NCBI GenBank assembly: GCA_036023115.1 | Contig: JAYKKT010000040.1 | Coordinates: 3,763,501-3,827,500, forward strand | Source of the DNA: Brasenia schreberi | Lineage: Eukaryota; Streptophyta; Magnoliopsida; Nymphaeales; Cabombaceae | Length of the DNA: 64,000 nt | Direction of reading: 5' to 3' | Shown: piece by piece, positions 1 to 12,900 of the stretch | Numbering within the stretch: position 1 is the stretch's first letter | How the letters are laid out: every line of letters starts with the position of its first letter | Notes under the pieces: model-generated | Database searches by the model: none | What the model saw: only the letters and a program-made list of their open reading frames with translations | What the model was told of the DNA's origin: nothing | Program-made: the position numbers and the translations under genes

Positions 1-371
1 CCATTAGGGGAAATTATTTTCTCATGATTAAAGTTACAAATTAAAAGAGAACATTTCACTCTTTCTTGTAAGTTTAGAAGAAAAAACCCTCAGTTCTTGT
101 CAAAACAAATGCATTTTGATGAGAAATCCAACAAAATTAGTTGATCCATCGATTCCAAACATGTTTTAGCGATCCAAATCAGGATACCATAATGTGGCTT
201 GCAACGTCGATGGTTTTCTCGCGGGAAAAATCAAAGGGGATGATATAACCATTCTATTTGTTTTTTCCATTTTCAGATAGCCTCAGTCCATGACATAGGG
301 ACACCAATTTAATAACTCTGAGTGCTGATATTTGAAGTTTTGGATTGAAAACTCCGAGAATCCTTCCTCAC

Positions 372-521
372 CAAAATCTCCGAGACAGCCCGGGGTTGGC
401 CGAGTCGTCTCATCAAGAGATGGGTGACGATAATTATTGCGGCCTGAAACATGGCAACAACCAAGGTGTCCTCGCAATCCGCATCATCTCTTGGGGGAGG
501 ATTGAGATACAGAAAATCCAT
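372..521 (-). CDS. Cation/H+ antiporter (CHX) exon 1, gene runs off the left edge
   Basis: The minus-strand ATG at 521-519 opens 50 codons (MDFLYLNPPP...) ending in ...RRLGQPRAVSEIL at a GTGAGG donor (371-366). A hydrophobic segment precedes the RRLGQPR motif, as in the first membrane helix of plant CHX exchangers (CPA2 superfamily). It is the counterpart of the complete gene's exon 1 at 46441-46602, but lacks four codons before the HLL motif. The remaining exons would lie left of the window. Whether this copy is a whole gene cannot be told here. The reading frame and splice donor are intact. Confidence 0.7.
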
Positions 522-926
522 AATGAGGAAAAAAAGATGAGAAAGGAAGGAGAGAAGAAACGCTTTGAGGTAGTTTGGATGCAAAACTCGAGAGAAACGA
601 TGGTACCCAGTTTTTCTCATTTGATTTCCTACTCTAAATTCAGAATAGTTGGATCGGGCCAGGTCATATACCGTTACTATCGGCCCCTTGAAACGTGTGA
701 CTGTAATAATTTCAAGTTAATTTCACACGTCACCGTGTTAAGTTGGGGTTGCAATGAAATTAGTTTCACTTTTAAAATGCACTCGATACGGATCGTCCGA
801 TCAGATCCGATCCACGGTGCTGATCATCGATTCTAAAAGAGCTTTTAAACAGCCCAACGCGCTCTCTTCTCAATCAGCCGTAGAGCGCCCCGCGCCCCCG
901 CTCCCCTTTCCCTGGATCCGGCGACC
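522..926. promoter_or_regulatory. Bidirectional promoter between CHX and PRIMPOL (left copy)
   Basis: These 405 bp separate two divergent start codons and are conserved as a block with 46025-46440. Shared strings include TCACCGTGTTAAGTT, GGATCGTCCGATCAGATCC and CAGCCCAACGCGC. In the PRIMPOL direction, the position equivalent to the TATA-like ATTATATAAG of the other arm reads ATTCTAAAAG here (about 829-838). That suggests a weaker or TATA-less start. Promoter function is inferred from position and conservation only. Confidence 0.6.
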
Positions 927-3900
927 ATGCACGGAGGAGATGACGAATACCAACCTACTTTGGTTAGGAGGACTCCTGTATCGGGTAATGTATCGGTCTG
1001 AACGAATTCATTGTTTTCCGTCGCTTTTGAAATCCCTTTTGTTCGTGTACTTGGATGCTTTGTTGTCTTGCTGTGCGTGCAAGACAACAAAACTTGGTTT
1101 AGCAATTTGATTTTGGGATTATGTAAAAAATTAGCCATCTGCGACTCGACAGTGTGGATTGGGTTCTGGTATGTGTGTCCAATTTCTTGAACCCACCTTA
1201 TCATGATACGATCTGGAGAAGATATGAAGATTGTGCATGAGGATAGAAACACACTGGTTTTGTGGAAACCGATGGCTTATGGGAGTCTGTGTACTTCCAG
1301 AAGAAACATTTGCTGTTTGGAATAGATCCTGATCAAGACGATCTCACGAAGTACCTCCCTATCTGCTCTAGCAGCTCCACTATCCTATCTTACATTGGTG
1401 ATGCGTCAGTGTCACCACTGTACCTGCACACATCAAATTTAAATAATTTTTAGTACTTATGAAAACGCGTCAGTGTCACCAAGACACTTACTTTGTTAAT
1501 GAACTAACTTATGAAAACGACTTCTATTCAGATATTACCAAATTATATGAAATGATACATACAAATTACACAAACATGCACACACACATCCCTGTTTCCA
1601 TACGCATGATTTTCAAAATTTAGTGTTCGGCACCCGCACCACACCTAGAGGTGGCAAATCGAGTCAAAAGGTCGAGTCTCAAGATCAAGTTGATCTAGTC
1701 CCAATCTTTTCTTTCTTTGTTTTGATTTCAAGACTGAACATGATTAGAGTCAGGTACCATCGACCCTACTACAACTAGATGGTGTGTAAGCATGTCTTGT
1801 GTGTATATTTATATATGTATGCATCTATAGATTATGTAAATTATATAGGTACCTTTGTATACATATACAACATATATGTGTATATAGAAACATAAAAAAT
1901 ATACATTTTATAAATATAAATATATAATATACATTACATATAAACATTCTTGGTTGGGTCAGGACTGCCTGGATCCTGCATGATTTTGTTGGATCACTTT
2001 GAAATATTCAGATCCGACCTGGGGTGCATAAACCTTTGATGTAAACATGGTTTTTTCAAGTCATGTTCAGGTTGAGTTGTTGGGTCAGGTCTAAAATTGT
2101 TAAACCTACTGCACCTGTGTCGACACTCATATCCATGTGACACAGGCATTATTACTTTCCATACAAAGACAACCGAGCCTTTACCCACACTAGGTGGTGT
2201 AGGCTAAGGCACTATTATTTCCCATGTGGTAAGATGTTGCTGACATGTATTTGGCGTCTTTGAGTAATCAGTTTAACAATCTAAAGCCATTAATATGGTT
2301 GCTGGTTCTTACTTTTTTCTTGTTTCAGTTCGCCTGTTCTCCTTTCATGCATAATGACAGCCATTTGTAGTATCTATGAAGGTTGTTACATCTAGGTATC
2401 AATTTTGACCTGCCACTGGTTCATACAAAATTGTGTCCCACATATTGCCCCAGAGAGAGAACAACTAATGGATTTTGTTTCCTTTTCTCAGGGTTCTTGG
2501 TTTTGCTTTAACTTTTTTGTTCTCCACTTTTCTTTCTATTAGGCAGTTGAATGTCCTTTCCTTGTGCTTTCTGCTAAAAACCATACTATGTTTCATAAAC
2601 ATCTGCTCATATGATGTGTGCATATGTTTGTTTGTCTTGTCTTTATCAAATACGTACATATGGATGTTGGATGTATTTTCTGTGAAAATTACTGTCACTT
2701 TGTTCAATCAATTTGATACATATATCTTCATTTGAACATAAGACCAGTCATCCTCATACCAGTAATTCCTGTGCAGACGCTTCTCCATGTGGGCAATTTT
2801 CTTCACCTATTGTAACACCACAACGGCATGACCCTATATCCAAAAAGTTTCTGCACATGGAACATGTGGGTATCTTTCTGAATTCTGTTTTGAGAGGTAT
2901 TTTCTTCCGCATAGTATGATAATGTACTCAGGTCCCAGGAAATTTGTATACTGATTTGTGCATCTCCCATACACTGACTTTTCCCCTGAAGGACTGGATT
3001 TCAACCAGATCTGTTCACTTTGTATATTAGATAGACAATCCAAAAACTATTTCCTGGAAATGATTTCACCCCTTTTTTTTGTAGAGAATGCATGCAATTA
3101 TGCATACTAACTTTAAGCTTCTGGTCGATATTCACTGGTCTTGTGGTCAATTTGTAATAGAAGTAGCAAAAAAAATAATGGAGAAGAATTTTTTTGGGGA
3201 CTAGTTCGTTTCAGATGTTTGAATTGGAATTTGACTTGTCATGCGACTACAATAACAGGAGTGATACTTCATGTGAGATTCTGTTTGACTTGTTGCATGT
3301 TCGTTTTAACTTCCATTGACGTGATGGAAAATCAATGCATAAGTTGGCCCACCCAAATAGTGTTTGTTCCTTTCTATGTCAATGAGTCAACTCCTTGGAT
3401 AAATAAGTCAGATAAAACCTCTATACCAGGTTCAGGATCCCTTTACTTTCTTTGATGCAACTGAATAAAAAAGATGAATCTAACTGACTGCTTGATACTC
3501 TTTTTATGACTTGGCATACTGGAAAGGCCAGGTGATTCTCTCATAAGTGGGAGATAATGAGTCAACAATCTTATGATTTATATGTGTGTTTCATTGACCT
3601 CAAGGAGAACAAAACACAAGTTGGCCTTGACTTTTGGTTTCCTTTTCTTTTTCTGGTTGGGTTAATCATTCACTTTTAGAAAAAAAGCACACAACCTCTT
3701 CCCCAGGGTCAGTGTTCTTTCTCTTATATCTTATACCTTTTTCTTGTAAAGTTTTTCCAAAACAAATCCTTCCAGTTGCTTCATCAAATGTGTTTGTGAT
3801 CTTTCTTTTGCCTTCTTATAATCCTCTAATATTTTTATTGACGGCATTTTGTGATCTTTTTCTTTTCCTTCTGATAGTAAACAAATTTGATTCTCTTTGC

Positions 3901-6900
3901 ACTAATTTAATGTTGAATTGTTGCACTCCACCAAAAATCATGTTTCCTTATTCCTCCTTCCTATTTACATGACACATCTGTTAGAGGATTTTCAAATAAG
4001 TTTGTTTGACTTGGCGACTTCTATTGTGACAGTTAAATGGCCACATAGGCCATGTTGTATGAAACCAAACTGATCAGTATTTTGCTGAAAAGAGGCCATG
4101 TCTCTCCCAGGAAAACCAAGGATGTCTCAAGTTTTGTGTAAGGTCTAAAGGCTTCGTTATCACAGTGGCGTGTTTGCTCTATAAATAGAGCAATAGACTA
4201 CAACAACAACTAAGCCTTTTCCCATACTAGATGGGGTCGACTCCATGAATTCTTTGTTTCCATAGGGCCCTATCATGTACCATGTTAGCAATTAACTCAA
4301 TATAAACTAAATCATTCTTTATTATTTCTTTCCAACACTTTTGTGGTCGTCCTCTTCCTATTTTAACATTTTCACAATCTAGTTTTTCATATTTTCTTAC
4401 GGGAGAATCCTTGGGTCATCATCTTTTGAGTTCTATATATTTCATTAAATAGTCTTGTGAGCCAAGTGAGCCCTATCTATCCTAGGATTTTCCATACTTC
4501 TATAGGAATATTGTTGGGTCCTAAAGATTTACCAACCTTCATATATTTAAGAGCCTCTTTGACTTCATTCTTTTAATAGGCCGATAAAAATTGTAGTTTA
4601 TATACTTTTCTTATTTGGTTAACACTCCTAAGCTAATACTACCATATGCACTTTCATTAAAAAGCTTATAAAAATAAATTTTCCATCTATTTTTTGATAT
4701 TATCATTCACAACTAAAATCTTCTCATCCTCATCTTTGATGCATCTAACAAAAGTAAGATCCCTAGTTTTCTTATATCTAGCCTTAACTATTGTAAAATA
4801 TCTCTTTTACCTTTTTTTTATTTAAGCTTTTTATATTAAATCATTTCAAATTTCGGCTTTTGCTTTGCTAATAGGCCTTTTTCACCTCTTTCTTTGCTTT
4901 CTTATAAGCCTCCCAAGTTTTCCTAGTCTTTTTGGCATAATGTAATTTGTAACATACCTTCTTTGCCTTGATTTTATCTTCCACCACTTCACTCCACCAC
5001 CAAGCTCTTTTTATGCTGGTATACCTCTCTTAGATTCGCCTGACACATCTTTTGTCACTTTTCTAATATGTATAGTCATATTATTCCACATATTAGAAGA
5101 TGTACCTACGTAATTCCAAGCATATCGTTTGAAGAACTTTATGTTTAAATATATCTTCTTTCTTACATTTAAGGTTTCAACATCTAGTCCGAATAACTCT
5201 ATGCAATCTATTCTTCTTTCTCCACTTTTTTACATATAAATTCATTACTAAATTCGATGTTGAGTAGTTAATCTTTTTCTTGGAATTACCTTATAATCTT
5301 TACAACACGATCTATCTTTTTTCCTATAAACAAAATAATCAATTTGTATTTGTAACAAACCTCTCTTATAAGTAATTAAATGTTCATCTTGTTTTTTAAA
5401 AATTGTATTGGCTATAAAGATATCAAAAGTTATAACAAATTTAAAATCTCTCTACCCTCCTCATTTATATCACTAAAACCATAATTTCCATAAATACCTT
5501 GATATTCTAATACCTCTTTACCGACATATCCATTGTAGTCTCTTCCCAAACAAATCATATCTCTTTGTGGAATTCTTTAAATTACCTTATCTAACTCCTC
5601 CCAAAAATCCTTCTTTATTCTATCTTCTAATCGTACTTGAGGTGTATAAATACAAACTATATTCAAAGCCTCTACTCCTAACATTAATTTCACTATCATA
5701 ATCCGGTCACCGTATCATTGTATCACTACTACACTATCCTTTAAATCTTTATTTATAATAATACCAACTCCATTTTGAGTCTTTTCCTCAATGTTCTGAT
5801 ATTTCAAGTACCAATATAAATCTTATTATCTAGGATTAGCTTCCTTACCCCCATATCCGTCCATGCTTAAAATGTGAAGACCCTCACTATAACTTATTGA
5901 CTACATTCGAGTGACAATATAGTGGGACTAAGTTCTTTACCCACACCCCTCTATGTTCACTACATTCGGGCAAAAATGTAGAGACACTTGCCTACATATT
6001 ACTGAATTTGGGGTCTATCATGCGTCCCTAAGAGGGAACTCTCCAACGCAATGCTCATAATTTGTAGAATCTATGATAGATAAAATCCGACAAAGTTTTA
6101 CATTGGCTGTCGAAAGCCTAATACAACCCTCCTCCTTTATTTGGCCTTAGGACCGACCATGCAAGGGTGATCCCTTACACGATCAAAGTTAAATAAAGCA
6201 ATAGACTATTTAGAGAAATATACTCATTTTAGTTATCCTTTCTTTCCCTATCTTGTTGTGTTGTTTCATACTGATTTTTCAATTCCTTTTATAGACAACT
6301 AAAAATTGCAGAAATCCATTATACTAGTACGTTTGTTTGTCTAATACTTGACTGCGCTAGTGCAAGATAGGTCAAGGGGTCTTTATTATATCCTGCAGGA
6401 ATTTGTTGGTGCTCTTTGTGCTCGGTCTTTTGGTGCCAGGGGTAGCGAAAAAGCCTTAAGATTAGTTAAACCCATGCCGACATTGGTGCATCACCATCTT
6501 TCTTGCAGAAGCTTGAGCAGATAACCTAACTATTCCAATCTCGAAAGCCCAACATCTCTAAATGCCTCCGACACCAACATCTTTTGCTTCTCTAATTTTC
6601 ATAGCCACAATTTGCCATATGCCTTATTTTTTTAGATTCTAGCATTTGGTTCAAGTGGTTTTATGTACCCTTCTTTCTTTCTCGTCTTTTTAGATATAAA
6701 TCCACTACAAATGAGTTGGTTCTGGATAGTTACACCTCTCTCTAGGATGATCTTGTAGCCCTTGCAACACAAGTTACTTTTTGTCTTCTGGACAAATTGT
6801 GTTCTAGAAAAGCCACTCTTATAAGTAATCAAATAAGAGTAATCAAATGGTCATCCCTTAAATATATTTACTATAAAGATATTTTACAACAACAACAACT

Positions 6901-9900
6901 AAGCCTTTTCCCATACTAGACAGGGTCGGCTACATGGATTCTTTGTTTCCACAGAGCCCTATCATGTGCCATATTAGTAGTTAACTCACAATAAGGTAGA
7001 TCATTCTTTATTGTTTCTTTCCAATACTTTTGTGGTCGTCCTCTACCTCTTTTAATACTTTCCAAATTTAGTTTTTCATACCTTCTTTCAGGTTCTTCTT
7101 TTGATCTTCTTTCTATATGTCCAAACCATCTTAAACGATATTCTCTCATTTTAGCCTCTATTGGTGCCACTCCTAATTTGTTTCTAATAACCTCATTATG
7201 TAGACGGTCTTTTCTTGCATGGCCACTCATCCACCTCATTATATATAAAGAGATTTTACATCCTAACAAAATTAATATATGGAGGTTGGTGCTGAAATAT
7301 AAAATATAAATTAGATTCTATGTAATAATTGATCTACTTAGTTCTTCATTTGGTTTCTTTGTTTGACGTGAGCATGGCTAGCGATACTTCAAGATGGATA
7401 AATAACAACCAATAGGTTGGCTGTCCGTTTGGACTCCATTTATCAGTTGTATCCATAACATAACTACATTAGTTGATATACATGTTGTTTCTGTCACCCA
7501 ATAAATGTTGCTTGGATTTCTTCTTCTTTGTTCCTTCTTTAAAGGAATATGGTCATCTTTGTTCTAGGTTCACACATTAGCAAGTGTGTCAAGAGAATAC
7601 AAGACAGGGTTCAAGCAAATTTCCCCTGGTGTCTTCTATGGATCCCCACTTGGTGTGCCTGCTAGAAATCCACATCATTTGTTGCAACTATTGAATGATA
7701 ATGATGGTGATCTTGTTGTAGAGAATGAATCGATCATAAGGTGAGCAAACCTCACTCTCACTGTGAAAATAATTCCTACTCTGCTTTTGGAGCAAGACAT
7801 AGTTTCTCATTTGTTGCTACTTATGGTTATATTTTAATTATAGGAAGAAAATTTGGTGTACTTTTCCAAGACAAGATGATGCATTCCAATTTGCTGGAAG
7901 TCATGAAAATGTTTCTATTTTTAGCTATCAAGATCATTTTAGTGGGCAAAGGAGGTTCCTTGTCTCAACCTATGAGGAATTTTGGCGAAGGTTATTATTA
8001 TTCTTTGTGTGTTTCATGAATTTGACTATTACTTCTGGTAGCTTCATGTTCTGATTATTCTAGATGTGAAACTTTTGGCTTCTATCTGTTGGATAACTTC
8101 CACAATTCATCATTTTAGATACTCAAGAATGGAGGAAAAATTTCGCCATCATTATGAAGTAATTCAAGAGGTGAATACCCTTTGATTGCAACCTTTATAG
8201 CATATGTAATGATCTTCTGTTTCCTTGGATGGTTTTTTTTTGTTCAATACCATGTAATCTTCCTGCTCAACTGTTGAAGAACAAAATCATATAATATAGC
8301 AGCAATGTGAAACATAAAACTTTACATCCAGTACGATGGATGTGGTCAAATCTGTCTCAGAGAATGATAAGGTGCATTGTAATACAATGTTCCCAATTTT
8401 CTAAATAATATGGTGCATATGACAAATGTTCTCATCTGCTTATGTTGGAGTGCTTTTCTTACGTGATTAGCCAGCCATGTGAGTTTGGACCTAGCAAACT
8501 TCTTTATGGTAGTTGTAAAAGTAGCACCACAATCTCGCCAATGATGTCTACAAACTCAAATAAAAATGTCGCAAGATCTTCAACAAACCAAATCACTAAA
8601 CACTTTGTGCACAAGACAAACCAAATATGTATAATACCATAAAAGTCAAGTGAGCACAAAAAGCTCTAATTATTCATTTCACAATATCCTCTATTTATAG
8701 AGGTTTATTACAAGTGAGAAGACAGAGACTATCATACAGTAGCTGTTCCCAACGGCTACGCTACTAGTAGTGTACCTGTTGAGTGTTGATTGACCCTTGA
8801 AAGGCAAGTCTAAAGGGACCCGTGCTAGGGCCTATTGGGCCCTAATGACCCAACTCTATTACAAGTTTAACACTCCCTCAAACTTCCAGTGTATATATCG
8901 AAAGTTTGTCCGACAAAATATAAATCTAGGGGTTGACAAAGACTTTGTAAAGAAATCTACTAGTTATAGTTCTAAATAAAGATAACATAATGTCAGTCTT
9001 TTCTTAAAGCATTCCTCCCGAATATAGTGACACTCTATCTCACTATGCTTGGTTCATTCATGGAATGTATTATTTGAAACAATATATGTGTCACTTTTAT
9101 TATCATAAAGCAATTCGGTAGAATCCTCAGTGCGACCTCCATGTATGTAAGAAGTTCAATGATCTAAGATATCTTTGCTATTGTGGTAGCCATAGCTCTA
9201 TATTCTATCTCCATAGATGATAGAGACATGTTCTACTTTTTGCATTTCGAAGAAATTAATGAGTCACCTAAAAATACACAACATTCAATGATGAAATGTT
9301 TATCATTGACATCTCCACCCCAATCAACATTTAAGAAGTTAATTTAAGAGAAGATGATGAGGTTAGAAGGATCCTCCTTTCAAGTGTATCCTCTATGTAT
9401 AACATAATTTGCATAGATGTATAATGGTGAGAGTTTTTTGAAATTGACTTGTCACATGTATCGCATATGCTGTCTAGTCGAGAGATGGTAAGATACATCA
9501 AGGCTCCTATCATTTGTGTATAGGGAGTGGAATTATCTAATTTTTTCTATCTGTAGTTCTCAGTTTGGTCCCCATTACCTTCGGTGTGCTCACCTTCTTG
9601 TCATTAACAATATCATTAGTAAATTTTGTTTGTGATATAAAATAACCCAAGAAGTAACTAAGTAGTACCAAATCTTTCATTTCAAGTTCTTCATGCATAT
9701 CTTTTTTGATGTGTAATATCTTATTTTCATTTTTCAGTGATCATATCATCTACATAGAGAAGTAGAATCACAATACCTGCATCCATTTTCCTTATAAACA
9801 AGGCAATGCCATTATAACAAGAGAAAAAATCCCTTGCTTGCATAAAATTCTCAAATGATTTTAACATCCAATTGATATATATCCCATTATTTAATTTCAC

Positions 9901-12900
9901 AAATAGAAATTAATATACGAACAATAGTCATACGAGTAACATGAAAAAAAGTTTCTTTATAATCAATCCCATATTCTTAAGAATATCCTTTATCTATAAG
10001 TCTTGCTTTATACCTTTTAGTAGATCCATCACTATGGGTTTTGGCCTTATAGACCCACCTACAATCAATAATTTTTTTATTTTTGGGTTTCAAAACAATA
10101 TCCCAACTATTATTCCTTTCTAGAGATTCTAATTCATCATTCATAGCTTTTCTCTATTCTAATTTTTTTTTTTGCTTGGTCATGATGATTTGGTTCAAGG
10201 ATACTTGATGTGATTGCTATATGGTTTCTATGTTGTGGTTGAAATGTTTTATAAGACACCAATATTTAAGGGGGTTTTATAATTCTTTTGCTAGGAGCAT
10301 TATCATTTTCTCTATTCCTCCTCACATAATGATGTTCAAAAGGTCTCATGATTTCTTCTCTAGTTTCGGGATTTCTTGGTTCATCCTCTAGATAGACCAT
10401 ACTTCCTCTTTGTCATCTAACCTTTTGTGAGAGATTTCATCTTAAAACGTATAATTATCTTGGGTGCTTTGTGACTTATCTCCGTAATAAAATTCATCTT
10501 CAATGAATTTGACATCTCTAGACACAAAAAGTTTATCTTCTTTTGGGTTGTAACATCTATACCCCTTTTTATCATTATCATACTGAAGAAAGACACATTC
10601 AATGGCCTTGGGATCTAACTTATCATTCTTATCCGTATAAATATAACACTTATATAAAAAAAAACTTTCAAACTGATTATAATTAGGTTTATTTAATACA
10701 ATTTTTCAATGGTAGAATGATTTTCTAGTTTGATTGATGGTATCATATTTATCAAATATACGGAAGTTAAAGCAGCTTCGGCCCACAGGTATTTGAGAAC
10801 TTTACTTGCTAACAACAAAGTTCTAGTAGTTTCAAACTTTCAATAATATGTTTATGTTTTCTTTCGGCTAAACCATTTTGTTCTGGAGTTTTTATACAAT
10901 ATTTTTTATATCAAATTCCATGTTATTCGAGATAGTTTTTTAAGTCATTTAGTGATATTTACCTTCGGAATTGGTTCTTAAGATTTTGATATTAGTTTCA
11001 AATTGAGTTTCGATCATATTGTGAAAGATAAAAAAATATTTAAAAACTTCCGATTTGTGTATGATATAACATAAGAGGTCACTCCTCCTTTTGAGGTTAT
11101 GGGAGCAGTTCTCCAAACATTGGAGTGCACTAATTTGAAGGCCTTTTTCGTGAAAAATGTTCTTTCGCCAAATGGTGTATGATATGTTTTATTGAAAATA
11201 TAATCTTTGCAAACAAAATCATTCTTTTCATTAATCTTTATCCATGGACAATTGTTCTTTTTGCTTACATCATGATGCCCCAATATTTTGTGTCAGAGCC
11301 CAAAATCATTATAAGTAGGCCCACATGTTATTAAAATTTTATATAACTAAATTATGCATGGTGTAGAGACCACCTTCTCTATATCCTTGCCTTATCACCT
11401 TGTTCGATAGATGATTCTGTACCACACATCCATTTGGTAAGAAAGTAACAATGCAACCATTATCACAAATTTGAGAAACCGAGAATATTAAGTTTTAGTT
11501 TTGGTATAAAACGTACTTGGGATATTTTAAAAGAATTACTTTCTAAGTTATCAATTTCTTTAACATCAAACTTAGTTACATCGGCCATAAACACTTATGC
11601 TTTAACTTGTGTGCATTTGTTTAATAATTTATATTAATTAGTCATAAGAAAGAAGCATCATAATCTAAAAACCATGACATATCTTAGTTTTTGGAAGAAG
11701 ATGATAACGCTTACCTGGAGATGCTTGTATTTTCTTTGAATATTTCTTTAATGTAGGCCTTCATTTTTTACAGTAGCTCTTCCTCGTTAATAGCAGCCAC
11801 ATGAGGAAACCTCTTCAATAAGAGAGGACACGTAGACTTTATATGTCCACTCTCTTTGCAATAGTGATAAATGTACTCTTGTTTAACCAAGACACTACAT
11901 TATCTTTGAATTATCCATTTCTTTCACTATTTTTTGCATGTAGATGTTTGTAGGTCTTCAAATAATTTTTAGGTTTAGATGTAATAAGAACCACTTCTTT
12001 GTTGTCTCTTATATTATGTAATATAATTTCTTTCATAACTAAATCGACCAAAATCTCATAGCTTTTGGGTCTCAGTTTTATATGAACCAAATTTGATCTA
12101 ATGTTTTCAAATTAGTTTCTCAATCTTCATATAAAAAAAAAGAAATATTGGTTGTCAAGATATTCTTAAAACTCATCCATACTTTAGAGTTTTTCGAATT
12201 TATCAAAACTCCTAAGTTGGTTCCAAAGATTAGAGAACGCATTATGCTTGAACTTTGTTTGAACATTATCATTTTTTTCGTTAAGTTTATTTGAAAAACA
12301 AAATCGTCTTGGGAATGAGTTTTCTTAAGATATTTCCAAGTCTTAAAAGCGTTGTGAAACATGGTAATCGTACTACAAAGTTTTTCATCCACATTTTGAC
12401 CAATAATCCACTGTGATTTTGACATTATACTTTTCCTATTTTTTAAACTCTTACTTGTATTTCTCTTGTAACTTGAGAAATTTATCCTTATCAAACACTT
12501 CTTCTATCCATTTGGGCTCTTTAATTATACCATCAATATAATTCTAATAGTTTATACAACAACAACAACAACTAAGCCTTTTTCTATACTAGACAGGGTC
12601 GGCTACATGGATTCTTTGTTTCCACGGATCCCTATCGTGTGCCATGTTAGCAGTTAACTCACAATAAGCTAGATCATTCTTTATTGTTTCTTTCCAACAC
12701 TTTTGTGGCCGTCCTCTAGCTCTTTTAATACTTTCCAAATTTAGTTTTTCTTACCTTCTTAGAGGTTCTTCTTATGATCTTTTTTCTATATGTCCAAACT
12801 ATCTTAAACAATATTCTCTCATTTTATCCTCTATTGGTGCCACTCCTAATTTGTTTCTAATAACCTCTTTATGTATACGGTCTTTTCTTGTATGACCACT

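Larger units (their letters stand above)
1..1079. repeat. Left arm of inverted duplication (CHX/PRIMPOL 5' region)
   Basis: This stretch is closely similar, in reverse complement, to 45869-46942. The match covers CHX exon 1 with the start of its intron, the spacer between the two start codons, PRIMPOL exon 1 and about 95 bp of PRIMPOL intron 1. It stops at the shared string GCTGTGCGTG near 1079. The match reaches base 1, so this arm may extend beyond the window. Small indels and substitutions are frequent, so the duplication is not recent. Confidence 0.85.

Noticed and set aside
1262..1453. A 63-codon frame in PRIMPOL intron 1
   Set aside because: It begins with a GTG, has no family match, and cannot be joined to PRIMPOL exons in phase. 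Kept only as a note on the intron.
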